Origin: an uncultured Spirochaetales bacterium
GTDB taxonomy: Bacteria > UBP6 > UBA1177
Reading direction: 5' to 3'
NCBI GenBank assembly: GCA_902780365.1
Contig: CACZFE010000111.1
Coordinates: forward strand, 1 to 6,115
Length of the DNA stretch: 6,115 nt
Notes under the pieces: generated by a model
Databases searched by the model: none
What the model was told of the DNA's origin: nothing
What the model saw: only the letters and a program-made list of their open reading frames with translations
Part shown: positions 5,629-6,115 of the stretch, one piece after another
How the letters are laid out: every line of letters starts with the position of its first letter
Position numbering within the stretch: the stretch's first letter is position 1
Program-made: the position numbers and the translations under genes

Positions 5629-6115
5629 ATGAACAGACCTCTTGTTTCGGTTATTATTCCGACATTCAACCGCGCGAAAGTAGTAAAACGTGCCGTAAGT
5701 TCAGTTCTTGAGCAGAGTTTTCAAGATTTCGAGTGCATTGTCATCGATGACGGTTCCGTGGATGAAACTAAATCGGTTTTGCAGGAATTCTCCAATAAAA
5801 TTAGGGCTATAAAAACTGATAATAGAGGTGCTGCGGCTGCAAGAAATATCGGAGCGGCCGAGTCTAAAGGCACTTTTATCGCGTTTTTAGACAGCGACGA
5901 TGAATGGAAAAAAGAAAAACTTGCAAAGCAGATCTCCTACATGCAAGAGGCAGGGTTCCGCATTTCGCAGACCGACGAAACCTGGGTGAGAAACGGAAAA
6001 TTCGTGAACAAACCGAAGAAATACATTCGTCCCTGCGGCGATATTTTTTATAACTGCCTTGAAGTCTGCGCCGTCACTCCGAGCAGTGTCTTCATGGAAA
6101 AAGAACTTTTTTTAA
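5629..6115 (+). CDS. Family 2 glycosyltransferase, N-terminal part (cut by window edge)
   Basis: The frame opens at the ATG at 5629, with GAGGA four bases upstream, and runs 162 codons to the right edge with no stop. The product has the GT-A fold hallmarks of GT2 enzymes, which move a sugar from a nucleotide-sugar donor to an acceptor, usually in synthesis of lipopolysaccharide, capsule or exopolysaccharide. It begins VSVIIPTFNR (6-15), followed by VIDDGSVDET (38-47). GAAAARNIGA is at 67-76, and FLDSDDEW at 86-93 carries the metal-binding DxD (Asp88, Asp90). PSSVFMEKELF at 151-161 fits the acceptor-side region of this group. No signal peptide or membrane segment is seen in the visible part, so it probably acts at the cytoplasmic face. 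It is divergent from the lipoprotein-glgA operon. Donor and acceptor cannot be inferred. Confidence 0.93.
   Translation, partial: MNRPLVSVIIPTFNRAKVVKRAVSSVLEQSFQDFECIVIDDGSVDETKSVLQEFSNKIRAIKTDNRGAAAARNIGAAESKGTFIAFLDSDDEWKKEKLAKQISYMQEAGFRISQTDETWVRNGKFVNKPKKYIRPCGDIFYNCLEVCAVTPSSVFMEKELFL

Overview
The window looks like ordinary chromosome from a Gram-negative bacterium of moderate GC content. The best hint of lineage is a secreted lipoprotein with a long Asp-Thr linker, Cys-rich segments and a lamin-tail-like module. That architecture is common in Myxococcota and other deltaproteobacteria-like groups. This placement is an inference from protein style only; there is no rRNA or other marker gene in the window.

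Layout, left to right. (1) 1-422, minus: the N-terminal 140 residues of asparaginyl-tRNA synthetase (asnS), cut by the window edge, with its own promoter at 459-486. (2) 519-1997, minus: a 492-residue AlbA_2/Schlafen-type protein with a RecG-like ATPase C-terminal region and a winged-helix tail. It carries a perfect short tandem repeat (VAEK x4) between the last two domains. (3) 1998-2200: a 203-bp gap with a weak terminator-like AT stem-loop and a possible promoter. (4) 2201-5503, minus: a tightly packed probable operon read in the order lipoprotein, glgA (glycogen synthase), DUF975 membrane protein, with gaps of 22 and 8 bp. (5) 5504-5628: a compact divergent promoter region with one convincing promoter in each direction. 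(6) 5629-6115, plus: the first 162 residues of a family 2 glycosyltransferase, cut by the right edge.

Functionally, asnS is housekeeping. GlgA elongates alpha-1,4-glucan from a nucleotide-sugar donor in the cytoplasm. Its two apparent operon partners are both envelope proteins of unknown function, and nothing in the sequence explains why they are linked to glycogen synthesis. The divergent glycosyltransferase probably starts a separate cell-surface polysaccharide or glycan gene set. The AlbA_2 protein is a likely regulator or nucleic-acid-binding ATPase, with no partner gene here to make it a recognisable defence system. I see no tRNA, rRNA, CRISPR array, transposase or attachment site, and no clear evidence of a new multi-gene system. 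The most unusual items are the stand-alone lamin-tail lipoprotein heading a glgA operon, the exact VAEK repeat, and the back-to-back promoters whose -35 boxes form an inverted repeat.
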